A DNA stretch of 64,000 nucleotides from JBBRNH01 sp038230415 (GCA_038230415.1 JBBRNH010000007.1:42829-106828), one strand, 5' to 3'. Counted from the stretch's first letter, positions 1 to 8,606 are shown. The notes: generated by a model not told the origin, from the letters alone. Made by a program: numbers and translations.

Positions 1-107
1 TTGACAAAAAAGAAACACGTTTCGAGATTCAATCGCTTGACGACATCTATCAGTATCAGGAGCAATTGATAGAGGCTCTGAAAAGCTACGAAAAGCCGTT
101 AAACTAA
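1..107 (+). CDS. C-terminal end of an unidentified protein (partial)
   Basis: The window opens inside a gene. Reading from base 3, 34 codons (DKKETRFEIQSLDDIY... to ...YEKPLN) run to a TAA at 105-107; the other two plus-strand frames hit early stops. The visible tail is charged and probably helical, with no motif that names a family. It lies 42 bases before the CoA-transferase start on the same strand, so the two could be co-transcribed. The function cannot be read from this fragment; even its status as a gene rests only on the open frame and its position. Confidence 0.5.
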   Translation, partial: DKKETRFEIQSLDDIYQYQEQLIEALKSYEKPLN

Positions 108-149
108 ATAGGGATTCAGACGCGCCGACAGAATTGTTGGCGTTACAGC

Positions 150-1316
150 ATGACCGAACCCCGCAAACCAACCACCGGCCCCTTGCAGGGCATTCGTATT
201 CTTGACCTGACGCGGCTGCTGCCCGGCCCCCTTGCCACCATGCTCATGGCCGATATGGGCGCGGAAGTCATTAAAATCGAAGACCCCAACGCGCCCGATT
301 ATGTCCGCGCCTTTCCACCGTACCAAAACGGTGAATCCCTGCATTACCTGTCGCTGAACCGCTCGAAACGAAGTGTGCTGCTCGACTACCGCACCGACGA
401 AGGCCGGGCCACATTTTTTGAACTCGTCAAAACCGCCGACGTGGTGATGGAGCAGTTCAGACCCGGTTATTTAGCCAACCTCGGTTTAGAATACGAAGCG
501 GCCCGGCTTCACAATCCCACGGTTATATACGTGTCGGTGACGGGCTACGGACAAACCGGCCCCTACGCCCACCTCGCCGGACACGACATTAACTACATCG
601 GTCTGGCGGGAATCCTGGGCATGACCGGCCATGCCGACGGGCCACCCGTGCAGGCCGGTGTGCAACTCGCCGACATTGCCGGTGGTTCCTACATGGCCGT
701 TATCGGCACGTTGGCCGCGCTCACGGCCCGGCACCAACAGGGTGTCGGTCAGCACGTTGACGTGAGCATGACCGACGGTGCGATGCCGCTGTTACAGTCG
801 GTATTTGCCATGCACGTGGGGCAGATGGCCGAAGCCGTTCGGGGGGCGGCTCCGCTATCGGGCGGGTTGCCCAACTATGGCGTGTATCCCTGTCAGGACG
901 GGCGATACGTGGCCGTCGGTACGCTGGAAGCCAAGTTCTGGACTAAATTTTGCCAACTGGTCGGGAAACCGGACTGGATCGGGTTTATGGCTCCGCAAAG
1001 CCCGGCAGAACGCGACGAGCACAAACGCCGGATTACCAGCCTGTTTGTGACCCGCCCGCAAGCCGACTGGGTGGCGTTTGGCACCGAACATGACCTGCTC
1101 ATCACCCCGATTCTTGACCTGGCCGATCTGGAACACGACCCGCACCTGACGGCTCGGCGAATGATTTTGACCGAAACGCACCCCGTGGCCGGTGATTACC
1201 AGACGATTGGCGTTCCGATTAAGTTTTCGGCTACGCCCGCCCGTCCTGGCTGGCCCGCACCCGACCCCGGCGCAGACACGGCGGCTGTGCTGGTAGAGAT
1301 GGATACCGATAAATAA
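150..1316 (+). CDS. CaiB/BaiF family (class III) CoA-transferase, alpha-methylacyl-CoA racemase-like
   Basis: A 388-residue cytoplasmic protein of the CaiB/BaiF family, which moves CoA between carboxylic acids or racemises 2-methylacyl-CoAs. It begins with the typical GIRILDLTRLLPGP segment (residues 14-27) and has the GADVIK-like loop MGAEVIKIEDP (36-46). The GHDINYIGLAG stretch contains H145 and D146, D175 lies in the LADIAGG loop, and E260 in VGTLEAKFW. These positions resemble the His/Asp and Glu that act in alpha-methylacyl-CoA racemases, so a racemase is somewhat more likely than a formyl-CoA-type transferase. Length is normal for the family. No acyl-CoA enzyme gene is adjacent, so the substrate is unknown. 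Confidence 0.93.
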   Translation: MTEPRKPTTGPLQGIRILDLTRLLPGPLATMLMADMGAEVIKIEDPNAPDYVRAFPPYQNGESLHYLSLNRSKRSVLLDYRTDEGRATFFELVKTADVVMEQFRPGYLANLGLEYEAARLHNPTVIYVSVTGYGQTGPYAHLAGHDINYIGLAGILGMTGHADGPPVQAGVQLADIAGGSYMAVIGTLAALTARHQQGVGQHVDVSMTDGAMPLLQSVFAMHVGQMAEAVRGAAPLSGGLPNYGVYPCQDGRYVAVGTLEAKFWTKFCQLVGKPDWIGFMAPQSPAERDEHKRRITSLFVTRPQADWVAFGTEHDLLITPILDLADLEHDPHLTARRMILTETHPVAGDYQTIGVPIKFSATPARPGWPAPDPGADTAAVLVEMDTDK

Positions 1317-1341
1317 AAACAGGAAATTTGTGGTTTACGGT

Positions 1342-1370
1342 CTGTCAGAAAATCCGTAGTTTTCTGACAG
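1342..1370. terminator. Stem-loop after the CoA-transferase gene
   Basis: Perfect 11-base inverted repeat (CTGTCAGAAAA / TTTTCTGACAG) with a 7-base loop, between the CoA-transferase stop and the next gene. No T-run follows the right arm, so it is a hairpin of terminator type and not a clear intrinsic terminator. Confidence 0.45.
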
Positions 1371-1397
1371 GTATCCAATCAAAAACACCGTCTGACT

Positions 1398-1643
1398 ATG
1401 AAAACGCATCTATCTCCCTGGCCCGGTGCTGCATCCGGCAGCGTATCGGCCCTGACCGAGCGCGAAACGACCTTCCTCACCTTAGCCTGTTCTGAACTGA
1501 CCTACACCCAGATTGCCGACCGGATGCACCTCAGCCCCCGCACCATTGACGGCTACCGCGAAGTACTGTTCGAGAAACTATCCGTCAAAAACCGCGTCGG
1601 CCTGGCAATCTGGGCCATTCGGCTGGGGCTGGTGGCTATTTGA
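1398..1643 (+). CDS. Stand-alone LuxR/GerE-type helix-turn-helix protein
   Basis: An 81-residue protein made of little more than a GerE/LuxR DNA-binding domain: LTERETTFLTLACSEL (residues 19-34), the helix-turn-helix YTQIADRMHLSPRTIDGYRE, and the closing KLSVKNRVGLAIWAIRLGLV. This spacing is characteristic of NarL/LuxR response regulators, but there is no receiver or ligand domain in front of it; the first 17 residues are unstructured-looking. It may bind DNA constitutively or pair with another protein. The gene sits 81 bases after the CoA-transferase and ends 13 bases before the convergent peroxidase gene. Targets are unknown. Confidence 0.85.
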   Translation: MKTHLSPWPGAASGSVSALTERETTFLTLACSELTYTQIADRMHLSPRTIDGYREVLFEKLSVKNRVGLAIWAIRLGLVAI

Positions 1644-1656
1644 GTAGCGCACTCAT

Positions 1657-3321
1657 TTATAACCTGGCTGGAACGTGCTTAGCCAAGAGTTCGCTCAGAT
1701 CGCCCATCGTGAATTTGTCGAAAACGGATACGGCTGCCGGATTACCAAATTCGGGGATAAACAGCGAGTCTGCGTTTAAGAACGAACCGGGATCACCCAC
1801 CAGCAAGCCAATCAATACTTCGGCCACAATCCGCCCGCCAACGGGGCCTAAATGAACGGGCGTGGTGTTTTTGGCATCGTCGCCAAGCATCTTTTTGGCC
1901 TCGTTTATCCATTGGTGCTGGGCTTCGGCCAGGATGTAAAACCAGAGCGGAGCTTTCCCTTTGAAAGCCGCCAGATCGGGATGCGTGGCAATGGATTTGT
2001 TGTCGGCCAGCCCGCCCACGTTGGCTTTGCCCACAAACAGTTCAGCATCAGGAATCACTGGAATCCCCATTTGCCGGGCCACCGACTGCCCCGACGGCAG
2101 GCAGAGTTTATTACCCCGCATCAGGTTTCTCAGGGCCAGCATACTCACCTCCGGGCGGGGCGGGTTAGAGCCGGGTTCGTCAATGGGTTCGTCGGTTCCC
2201 GGCTTCGAGAATTCGGGAAGTTTCGCCAACGGCGACACTAGCGAGGTGTCAATTTTGTAGGATGGCTGCACCCGTCCCGGCCCCGTGTTGGCGGGCGAGA
2301 GTTTATTGGTCGAGGTCTCAAAAAACAAACTCCAGTCGATGCCCCAGGGACTCGGAAACGCACGGAAGCCATTTAGTCCTTCGTTCGGGCTTTTGTCGAA
2401 AACCACTTTCCGGCCCTTCAGCCCCGGCGTTTGGGCCGTGTTGGGCAAATCGAGCGCACTGAGCCGGTAGATGGGCCGCACCATCGAGTGGCCGAACCGA
2501 TAGGCCGCCACGCTGAACTCAACGGGCATGAAGGGCAGTTCTTTCCACTTGAAGAAGTTCAGTTTCGGCTTGTCGTCATGGATAGATTTGTGGCTATGCA
2601 GGTGCGGCAAAATCTCGTTGACCATCTTCTGACCCACCATCCGGGGCAGAAAATCGAACACCACCAACCACTGATAATGCCACCGAACGCGCTGCTGAAG
2701 ATGCCCAAAGGACTCGGTGGGATGCACGTCGGCCAGGTAATTATGAAACCGCAGAAAAAGCCCCTGCAACTGCGACACAATCACGTTTTCGTCGTTGCGC
2801 TTGTCGCCGATAATCGCCCGTTCGTGAAACCGGGGCAGGTCAACGGTCAGGTTGGTGCTGTCTTCTCCGCCGGTCAGAAAGCGGTCGCCAAGCCGGAATT
2901 TCCGACCATTGGGTTCAAACATATACGGCTGATCGTCGGGCCCACGCCCGTAGAGGTTGTCTAAATCGAGGGCGGGCGTGCGGAAATCAACGAGGCCGTC
3001 GGGGTCGTTTTCTTTCATCCGCAACGGCATCGGGTCAAAGCTGATGTCGTGGTCAATAAACTGCCCGAAATAAGTATAGCCCGCTGGAATGCCGAAGTTC
3101 TCTTCGTCGTCGTTTTCGGTTTCCGACGTAAATTTATCCTCCGCGCTGGCGGTCATGGCCTGAGCGAGTTTGACCAGATCGGGTTCGTAGAAATCAGCGG
3201 GCTGAAAGCGAAACATCCGCCCGAAGCGGCCCTGAAACAGGGTTGATCTGACGGTTGCGTCTAAGCCGCGCAAGGGTGCGCCATGCCCTTTTGGGGGATA
3301 CTTGTGTGCTGGAATTGCCAT
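1657..3321 (-). CDS. Animal-type haem peroxidase family protein
   Basis: A 554-residue member of the peroxidase-cyclooxygenase (animal haem peroxidase) superfamily, which oxidises small substrates or halides with hydrogen peroxide. Catalytic landmarks are visible: distal His91 in YFGQFIDHDIS followed by the Ca-binding-like FDP, distal Arg175 in GDKRNDEN, and proximal His278 in AAYRFGHSMVRP. No signal peptide or transmembrane helix is seen at the N-terminus (MAIPAHKYPPKGHG), so export is not obvious. It is the last of three minus-strand genes (lipoprotein, small helical protein, peroxidase) separated by only 29 and 72 bases, suggesting co-transcription. The substrate cannot be read from sequence. 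Confidence 0.93.
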   Translation of the reverse strand: MAIPAHKYPPKGHGAPLRGLDATVRSTLFQGRFGRMFRFQPADFYEPDLVKLAQAMTASAEDKFTSETENDDEENFGIPAGYTYFGQFIDHDISFDPMPLRMKENDPDGLVDFRTPALDLDNLYGRGPDDQPYMFEPNGRKFRLGDRFLTGGEDSTNLTVDLPRFHERAIIGDKRNDENVIVSQLQGLFLRFHNYLADVHPTESFGHLQQRVRWHYQWLVVFDFLPRMVGQKMVNEILPHLHSHKSIHDDKPKLNFFKWKELPFMPVEFSVAAYRFGHSMVRPIYRLSALDLPNTAQTPGLKGRKVVFDKSPNEGLNGFRAFPSPWGIDWSLFFETSTNKLSPANTGPGRVQPSYKIDTSLVSPLAKLPEFSKPGTDEPIDEPGSNPPRPEVSMLALRNLMRGNKLCLPSGQSVARQMGIPVIPDAELFVGKANVGGLADNKSIATHPDLAAFKGKAPLWFYILAEAQHQWINEAKKMLGDDAKNTTPVHLGPVGGRIVAEVLIGLLVGDPGSFLNADSLFIPEFGNPAAVSVFDKFTMGDLSELLAKHVPARL

Positions 3322-3393
3322 TGATGTATGGAATAAAAAAGTGAACTGATTGTTAGTGAACAGATTACCGTTGGGCAGGCCGACTCATTCGGC

Positions 3394-3789
3394 TTACGCA
3401 GGTAGCGTTAGGGCGGTTAAATTTTCTACGGCCTGCTTAATCAACGCGCCATTGCTGGTGGTGATGGCAACCACTAAGGCCACCGCTGCCGATGCGATTT
3501 CGACCACCCGCGCTGCATTTGTAATGCCCTCAACAGTGGCGGTCATCCGCTTGGTTACGGCCTTTATTTTGGTCATAAAGTCCTCCACATCCGCTGCCAT
3601 TACCAATACCGACTGGGTGTTGAAAGCGCGGGCTTTTTGCAACAGTTCTTCCTGCCGGCCATTCAGAAAATTATGCTCCTGCGCCGTGAGTAAAGGCCAG
3701 TTGGCGAGTTCGTAGGTCATCAGCGCGAGGGCCATTTCTTTGGTTTGCTGCGCCAGGGTAATAAGCTGGTCAGCCGTAAGCATAGTCAT
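3394..3789 (-). CDS. Small helical protein of unknown function in the peroxidase operon
   Basis: A 131-residue protein with no family I recognise. It is predicted to be almost entirely alpha-helical: an amphipathic, Ala/Glu/Lys-rich first part, then a hydrophobic stretch near the C-terminus (ASAAVALVVAITTS, about residues 99-112) that could insert into a membrane or pack in a helical bundle. No signal peptide is visible. It lies 29 bases downstream of the lipoprotein gene and 72 bases upstream of the peroxidase gene on the same strand, which argues for a shared function. A second in-frame ATG two codons later is an equally good start. Confidence 0.7.
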   Translation of the reverse strand: MTMLTADQLITLAQQTKEMALALMTYELANWPLLTAQEHNFLNGRQEELLQKARAFNTQSVLVMAADVEDFMTKIKAVTKRMTATVEGITNAARVVEIASAAVALVVAITTSNGALIKQAVENLTALTLPA

Positions 3790-3818
3790 AGCGAAGTCGG
3801 GTTTAGGGTGTGTACTGA

Positions 3819-4712
3819 TTAATGAGCAACCGCGTCAACATCGGCTTTGAGGAGTTTGAGTTCGCTGGTGGTGTGCAGCACCAATTCCCGGACTTCGGCA
3901 TCGCTGAGTCGGTTCTTTTTCTCGAAAAGGTCGGTGTGGGCGGTTTTGATGAGTTCGATACCCGCCTTAAATTTTTTCAACTGCCCGACTTTGGCCTGCA
4001 AAACCGCTTTTTCGCGTAGATAGCCTTGTGCCATCGTGAGTTTCTGCTCATACCGCAACGGCACGGGCGTATTCGAGCGAGCCACCGTGCGGGAGTAGCC
4101 GGTGTAGGCTTCGTCTTGCCGGATACCAACTTCCAGCATCATACGGTCGCAGATTCGCTGCAATGCAGTCAGCACCATAAGCAACGCAGGCTGCGCGTCG
4201 GTGATGTATTCTGCCGTTTTGCGGTGCTGCAACCCGGTGAGCGAGGCCGTAACAATGCGGTTCAGCAAATTCTGATAAGCCGTTGTTTCCGTAGTGGTTA
4301 AACCCAGCACCTGGGCGTTCTGCAATGTGGCACTGAGCGAGGCTTGTTTGGGGGCAAACGAGACTAACTTGTTGCTGCTCAACTGGGCAAGTCCCGCAAA
4401 ATATTCGCGCAATACCGTTAGCATGGCTGCAAACGTGCTATCGGCTTTGGTGTATAGCACCACCGAATCGGGGACGGCGAACTGTGCGTCGAAATCAGGC
4501 GGGATAACGGGCTTCGTATCAAAACCGTAGCCGGCAAACGCCGTTCGTTCCCGTGCCTGCCGGTAGCCGTCGGCAAACCGGAGGTTAATGGCCTCGAAGG
4601 TGGCTAAGTGGCTGTCGGCCTGCTGGGCGTACTCATTCACGGTTTTCAGGCTTCTGCAACCGGGTAGCAACAACACCAAAACTACGCTCGTGAGAATCAG
4701 TACTTTTTTCAT
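3819..4712 (-). CDS. Helical lipoprotein of unknown function
   Basis: A 297-residue protein starting MKKVLILTS with a lipoprotein signal: hydrophobic core then LLLPGC, lipid-modified Cys predicted at residue 19. The ATG at 4712 is preferred over one 27 codons upstream because it places this signal at the N-terminus. The mature part is rich in long helices (for example LTMAQGYLREKAVLQAKVGQLKKFKAGIELIKTAHTD in segments near the C-terminus) and has no recognised domain. It is the first gene of the unit that ends in the haem peroxidase, so it may anchor or scaffold a peroxidase-linked function at the cell envelope; that is inference. Confidence 0.78.
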   Translation of the reverse strand: MKKVLILTSVVLVLLLPGCRSLKTVNEYAQQADSHLATFEAINLRFADGYRQARERTAFAGYGFDTKPVIPPDFDAQFAVPDSVVLYTKADSTFAAMLTVLREYFAGLAQLSSNKLVSFAPKQASLSATLQNAQVLGLTTTETTAYQNLLNRIVTASLTGLQHRKTAEYITDAQPALLMVLTALQRICDRMMLEVGIRQDEAYTGYSRTVARSNTPVPLRYEQKLTMAQGYLREKAVLQAKVGQLKKFKAGIELIKTAHTDLFEKKNRLSDAEVRELVLHTTSELKLLKADVDAVAH

Positions 4713-4911
4713 GATGAGACAGCTATCCGGGGTGCAGAAACGTTTCTGGTTGCCCGCGATGCTGTAAAAGTCCGGCCTTAAACAGAGCGGCACAACGGGA
4801 AAAACACCCTTTTTTCTGAGCGGCTGTGCGCTGTCGTCCCAAACTTCATCCCTTACATCATGCCAAATGCACCGTTTGTCCCAACGGTGTCCGAATAATG
4901 GGGCGCGTCGC

Positions 4912-4919
4912 TACTTTTG
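4912..4919 (+). promoter_or_regulatory. Candidate -7 box for the S9 peptidase
   Basis: TACTTTTG matches the bacteroidetal -7 consensus TAnnTTTG exactly and lies 24 bases before the start codon. No good TTTG -33 element is seen at the usual spacing, so the call rests on the -7 box and position. Confidence 0.45.
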
Positions 4920-4943
4920 GGCATTAACTAACTCCCCAAGTCC

Positions 4944-7631
4944 ATGAACAAACTCAATACACTTCTGCTTTTCTGCGCTCTTGTGCTGGCTTCGGCCACC
5001 GCCCCGGCGCAGACCACCGGCAAACTGCCGCCCATTATTGACCGCGAACTGCTCTTCGGCGATCCCGAAATCAGCGGGGCGCAACTCTCGCCCGACGGCA
5101 AATTCATGTCGTTTATCAAGCCCTACAAAGGCACCCGCAACATCTGGGTCAAGACTATCAACGAACCCTTCGCGGCTGCAAAACCGATGACCGCCGACAC
5201 CTCGCGGCCCATTCGCGGCTATTTCTGGTCACGCGATGGCAAGTATCTGCTGTTTAGCCAGGATAAAGGCGGTGACGAGAACTTCAACGTCTATGCCGTG
5301 AACCCCGCCGAAACGCTCAAAGCCGGGCAGGATGTGCCGATGACCCGCGACCTGACCAATATCAAAGGCGTTCGGGTGCAGATTTACAATGTACCCAAAA
5401 CCGACCCCAACGCGCTCTATATCGGCCTGAATGACCGCGACAAGGCCTGGCACGACCTCTACAAACTCAACATCGCCACCGGCCAGAAAACGCTCATCCT
5501 GAAAAATACCGACCGGCTCGGTGGATATGATTTCGACTGGACCGATAAACTCCGGCTTGCCACCCGCTCGGCAGACGATGGCGGCACCGAAATCATGCGC
5601 GTGGAACCTACGGGCAAGCTGACCAAAATTTATTCGGCCAATCTGTCAGAAGGCGCGGGCGTGGTTGGTTTCACCAAAGATAACAAGCGGGTGTATCTGG
5701 AAACCAACGTCGGCAACGCCCGCGACCTGACCGAGGTGGTGTTGATGGACCCCGAAACGGGCAAAGAAGAACTCTTTGAGCGCGACCCGAAGCAGCGCGT
5801 GGACTTCGGTTCGCTGGCCCTGTCTGACGTGACCCACGAGCCGATTTACACCAGCTACGAAGACGACCGCCAGCGCTACAACTGGAAAGACAAATCATTC
5901 GAGGCCGATTACACCCTGATTAAGAAGGAGATACCGAATGCCGAGGTGTATTTCCGGTCGCCAACTGCCGATGAACGCTACTGGCTCATTGCCGCCACGA
6001 GCGATACCGACCCCGGTGCTACGTATCTCTACGACCGCACGACCAAAAAGCTCACGTTTCAGTATCGGTCGCGGCCCACGCTGCCCGTTGCCGACCTCGC
6101 TCCGATGCAGGTGGTTCGGTATAAATCGTCGGACGGACTCGAAATTCCGGCCTACCTGACCCTGCCGAAGGGCGTGGAGCCGAAAAATCTGCCCCTGATT
6201 ATGTTTCCGCACGGCGGCCCCTGGGGTCGTGATTCGTGGGGCTACAACGCCTTCGCGCAGTTTCTGGCAAACCGGGGTTATGCCGTGCTTGCCCCAAACT
6301 TCCGCGCCAGCACCGGCTACGGCAAGAAGTTTCTGAACGGCGGCAACAAACAATGGGGCCTGCTGATGCAGGACGACATTACCTACGGCGTGAAAGACAT
6401 GGTTGCCAAAGGCATTGCCGACCCCAAGCGCGTCGGTATTATGGGCGGCTCGTATGGCGGATACGCAACATTAGCCGGGGTTGCCTTCACGCCCGATTTG
6501 TACGCATCGGCGGTGGCAATTGTGGCTCCCTCGAACCTGATGACGCTGCTGAATTCGATTCCGGCGTATTGGGAAGCGGGCCGCAAGCAGATGTACGACC
6601 GCATGGGCGACCCCAACACGCCCGAAGGCAAGGCCACGCTCGAAAAAGCATCACCCCTGAACTCAGCCGATAAAATCAAAACGCCCCTGATGGTGGTGCA
6701 GGGAGCCAACGACCCCCGCGTGAACAAGGCTGAATCGGATCAGATTGTGGTGGCCCTCCGCGACCGGGGGTTCCCGGTAGAGTACATCGTAGCCGATGAC
6801 GAGGGACACGGTTTTGCCAAGCCCGTGAATAACATGGCGATGCTGGCCGCAGCCGAAAAATTCATGGCATCTAACCTCGGTGGTCGGTATCAGGAGTCAA
6901 TGCCCGATAACATTGCCAAACGGCTGAAACAGATCACAGTTGACCCCAAAACGGTGTCGCTGGCGAAGAAAGTAGCCGTTTCGACCACCGCAGCCACGCC
7001 CACGATGGACTTAAAACCGGGCAAGTATGCCTACAAAGTGAAACTCGCCGTGCAGGGCCGCGATATTGAGATGGACAAAATGATTGAGGTGGCCGAGGTC
7101 GGCAACACCTGGCGCGTTACCGAAAACATTACCTCGCCGATGATGTCGGGCAGCGACGAAAGCGTGGTGAGCAAGAAAACGCTGATGCCCGTGAAGCGCA
7201 CGGCCAAGCAGGGTGGCGGCACCGTTGAGATGACCTACACGGCCAGCAAAGTAACGGGTTCGATGAACATGGGCGGGCAGAACATGGCAATTGACAAGCC
7301 CCTCGACGGAGCCTTGTTTGCCGATGGCGGGGGCGCGTCGCTGATGTTAGCCACGCTGCCGTTAGCCGACGGTTACACCACCTCGTTCCGCAACTTCGAT
7401 CTGGCCTCGCAGGGTATTAAAACCATGACGTTGAGCGTGTTGGGCAAAGAATCGGTGACGGTGCCGGCGGGAACATTCGAGACCTGGAAGGTGGACATCA
7501 AGCCGACAGATGGCAGCGCGGGCGGCCAAACCATTTACGTGGTAGCCGACGGCAGTGGCCGCGTGGCGAAAGAAGAAGCCGTGATTCCGGCCATGGGCGG
7601 GGCCAAAATGTTGTCTGAATTGGTGAAGTAG
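4944..7631 (+). CDS. Secreted S9 family peptidase (prolyl oligopeptidase / dipeptidyl aminopeptidase type) with C-terminal DUF3108-like domain
   Basis: An 895-residue exported serine peptidase. A signal peptide (MNKLNTLLLFCALVLASATAPAQ) leads into a beta-propeller region with WD40-like strands (about residues 40-380), then an alpha/beta-hydrolase domain carrying the GGSYGGY nucleophile elbow (Ser503), Asp590 in GANDPRVN and His622 in DDEGHGF, a complete catalytic triad. Family members cut short peptides, often after proline. After the usual end of the catalytic domain (about residue 655) there are roughly 230 extra residues with a DUF3108-like pattern, including ADGYTTSFRNFD and VTVPAGTFETWKVD; this extension is not part of the core S9 fold. 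It stands alone on its strand and ends at a strong palindrome. Confidence 0.94.
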   Translation: MNKLNTLLLFCALVLASATAPAQTTGKLPPIIDRELLFGDPEISGAQLSPDGKFMSFIKPYKGTRNIWVKTINEPFAAAKPMTADTSRPIRGYFWSRDGKYLLFSQDKGGDENFNVYAVNPAETLKAGQDVPMTRDLTNIKGVRVQIYNVPKTDPNALYIGLNDRDKAWHDLYKLNIATGQKTLILKNTDRLGGYDFDWTDKLRLATRSADDGGTEIMRVEPTGKLTKIYSANLSEGAGVVGFTKDNKRVYLETNVGNARDLTEVVLMDPETGKEELFERDPKQRVDFGSLALSDVTHEPIYTSYEDDRQRYNWKDKSFEADYTLIKKEIPNAEVYFRSPTADERYWLIAATSDTDPGATYLYDRTTKKLTFQYRSRPTLPVADLAPMQVVRYKSSDGLEIPAYLTLPKGVEPKNLPLIMFPHGGPWGRDSWGYNAFAQFLANRGYAVLAPNFRASTGYGKKFLNGGNKQWGLLMQDDITYGVKDMVAKGIADPKRVGIMGGSYGGYATLAGVAFTPDLYASAVAIVAPSNLMTLLNSIPAYWEAGRKQMYDRMGDPNTPEGKATLEKASPLNSADKIKTPLMVVQGANDPRVNKAESDQIVVALRDRGFPVEYIVADDEGHGFAKPVNNMAMLAAAEKFMASNLGGRYQESMPDNIAKRLKQITVDPKTVSLAKKVAVSTTAATPTMDLKPGKYAYKVKLAVQGRDIEMDKMIEVAEVGNTWRVTENITSPMMSGSDESVVSKKTLMPVKRTAKQGGGTVEMTYTASKVTGSMNMGGQNMAIDKPLDGALFADGGGASLMLATLPLADGYTTSFRNFDLASQGIKTMTLSVLGKESVTVPAGTFETWKVDIKPTDGSAGGQTIYVVADGSGRVAKEEAVIPAMGGAKMLSELVK

Positions 7632-7646
7632 AGTCTGCGTAAACGT

Positions 7647-7696
7647 AAACCCCGGCTTTGCTTCCTCCTGATTAATAGGAAGCAAAGCCGGGGTTT
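7647..7696. terminator. Strong palindrome between convergent genes
   Basis: Perfect 20-base inverted repeat (left arm starting AAACCCCGGC, right arm ending GCCGGGGTTT) around a 10-base loop. It lies between the S9 peptidase stop (7631) and the convergent PIN-protein stop (7726), so it could serve as a bidirectional terminator; the T-run after it is short. Confidence 0.65.
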
Positions 7697-7725
7697 GCTT
7701 TGGCATTTAGGTTGGTCGGGGAATC

Positions 7726-8142
7726 TTATAATCCATCTACTATTTCAACCCGCTTCAGATAGCAAACATCCTCAAAATCAGCGCGATTGAACGTCACTAA
7801 ATAATCAATTGGCAAGTCAGAGTCAAGAAGCATCCCCCGGATAATTGCGTCTGTCAAACTGTAACGCTTGGATTGAAAAAAACTGGCGAGGGCTTTTTCC
7901 CGGTACGGGCCATCGTCAACAAGTGTTAAACGGGGATTATTCAGCAGCACTTGAAAAGCAAGTATCCCGTTTTTTTGACGCACGAATCGGGTATTCATAA
8001 ACTCATACATCGTGGGCCAGGGAATCAGAATTCTGTTCGCTCCAATGTCATCTGCCACAGCATTAGCCTGTTCATGGTGCTGATCCTTGGGGTCATACAA
8101 TCCACACCAGAAACCAGAATCGATCAAAAGAACTTTATTCAT
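7726..8142 (-). CDS. PIN-domain nuclease, VapC-like toxin
   Basis: A 138-residue PIN-domain protein, the fold of VapC-type toxins that cleave RNA. The first acidic residue is in LLIDSGFWCGLYD (Asp at residue 7), a Glu follows in MYEF, and Asp residues lie in YSLTDAIIRG and in the FNRADF motif near the end, matching the expected acidic metal-binding set. The ATG at 8142 was chosen because it puts LLIDSGFW at the N-terminus. It overlaps the stop of the upstream partner gene by 8 bases, so translation is probably coupled. The partner is not a standard VapB antitoxin by sequence. Confidence 0.85.
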   Translation of the reverse strand: MNKVLLIDSGFWCGLYDPKDQHHEQANAVADDIGANRILIPWPTMYEFMNTRFVRQKNGILAFQVLLNNPRLTLVDDGPYREKALASFFQSKRYSLTDAIIRGMLLDSDLPIDYLVTFNRADFEDVCYLKRVEIVDGL

Positions 8143-8476
8143 CAACCACGCTGCCAGCCGATTGTAACAGATTTCCATACCCTTCCCAGGGAGCCGGGCG
8201 ACGACCGCCTTTCAGAAAAGTCCCTTTCAGTTTCTGGCTATCGCCTTCCTCGTCCCGCCAGATAAGATAAAGCCGGTCAGTCTTTGCAAACGCAATGGCA
8301 TTTTCCATATCTGCGAGAATCTCTGTATCGGGCGCGTTTAAATTCTGAGCCACGAACCGGAAAACGGCCAGACCATTGCCACATTCTTTGGCCTGATGGT
8401 TATCTAACCACGAATATAAATTGGTGTAGTCTCCTTTCAATCCAAGGTCAAAAGAAAGCCAAAATGTCTTTTCCAT
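8135..8476 (-). CDS. Small protein coupled to the PIN nuclease, possible antitoxin with a Cas2/VapD-like N-terminus
   Basis: A 113-residue protein whose gene overlaps the PIN gene start by 8 bases. It has no sign of the usual VapB AbrB, ribbon-helix-helix or Phd domains. Its N-terminal half, FWLSFDLGLKGDYTNLYSWL followed by HQAKECGNGLAVFRF, has the order of the small ferredoxin-like Cas2/VapD/SinR-type proteins (hydrophobic strand, DL turn, GDY helix, strand with a small residue), and a later LYLIW strand would complete the sheet. This resemblance is my reading, not a proven match. By position it would be the antitoxin or regulator of the PIN protein; a stand-alone function is also possible. 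Confidence 0.65.
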   Translation of the reverse strand: MEKTFWLSFDLGLKGDYTNLYSWLDNHQAKECGNGLAVFRFVAQNLNAPDTEILADMENAIAFAKTDRLYLIWRDEEGDSQKLKGTFLKGGRRPAPWEGYGNLLQSAGSVVDE

Positions 8477-8491
8477 AGCTCACATTATTTT

Positions 8492-8595
8492 TGCCAAGTT
8501 CAATATTTAGTTCAGACATCCCAAATTATTACTCCACTGCCAGCACCAATCCTTTCAGGTAGCCACCTTCGGGGTGGAACAAACTCACGGGGTGG
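8492..8595. repeat. Duplicated 3' end of the rRNA methyltransferase gene, distal copy
   Basis: Bases 8524-8595 match 9133-9204 at 70 of 72 positions. On the minus strand they repeat the last 22 codons of the methyltransferase (…HPVSLFHPEGGYLKGLVLAVE) plus a stop (TAA here, TGA in the intact gene). Weaker similarity continues about 30 bases beyond the stop. The RelE/ParE pair lies exactly between the two copies. Confidence 0.9.
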
Positions 8596-8606
8596 GTCAA
8601 GCACGA

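Noticed and set aside
2431..2964. 177-codon plus-strand frame opposite the haem peroxidase
   Set aside because: The minus strand carries complete peroxidase catalytic residues; the plus frame has no recognisable features.
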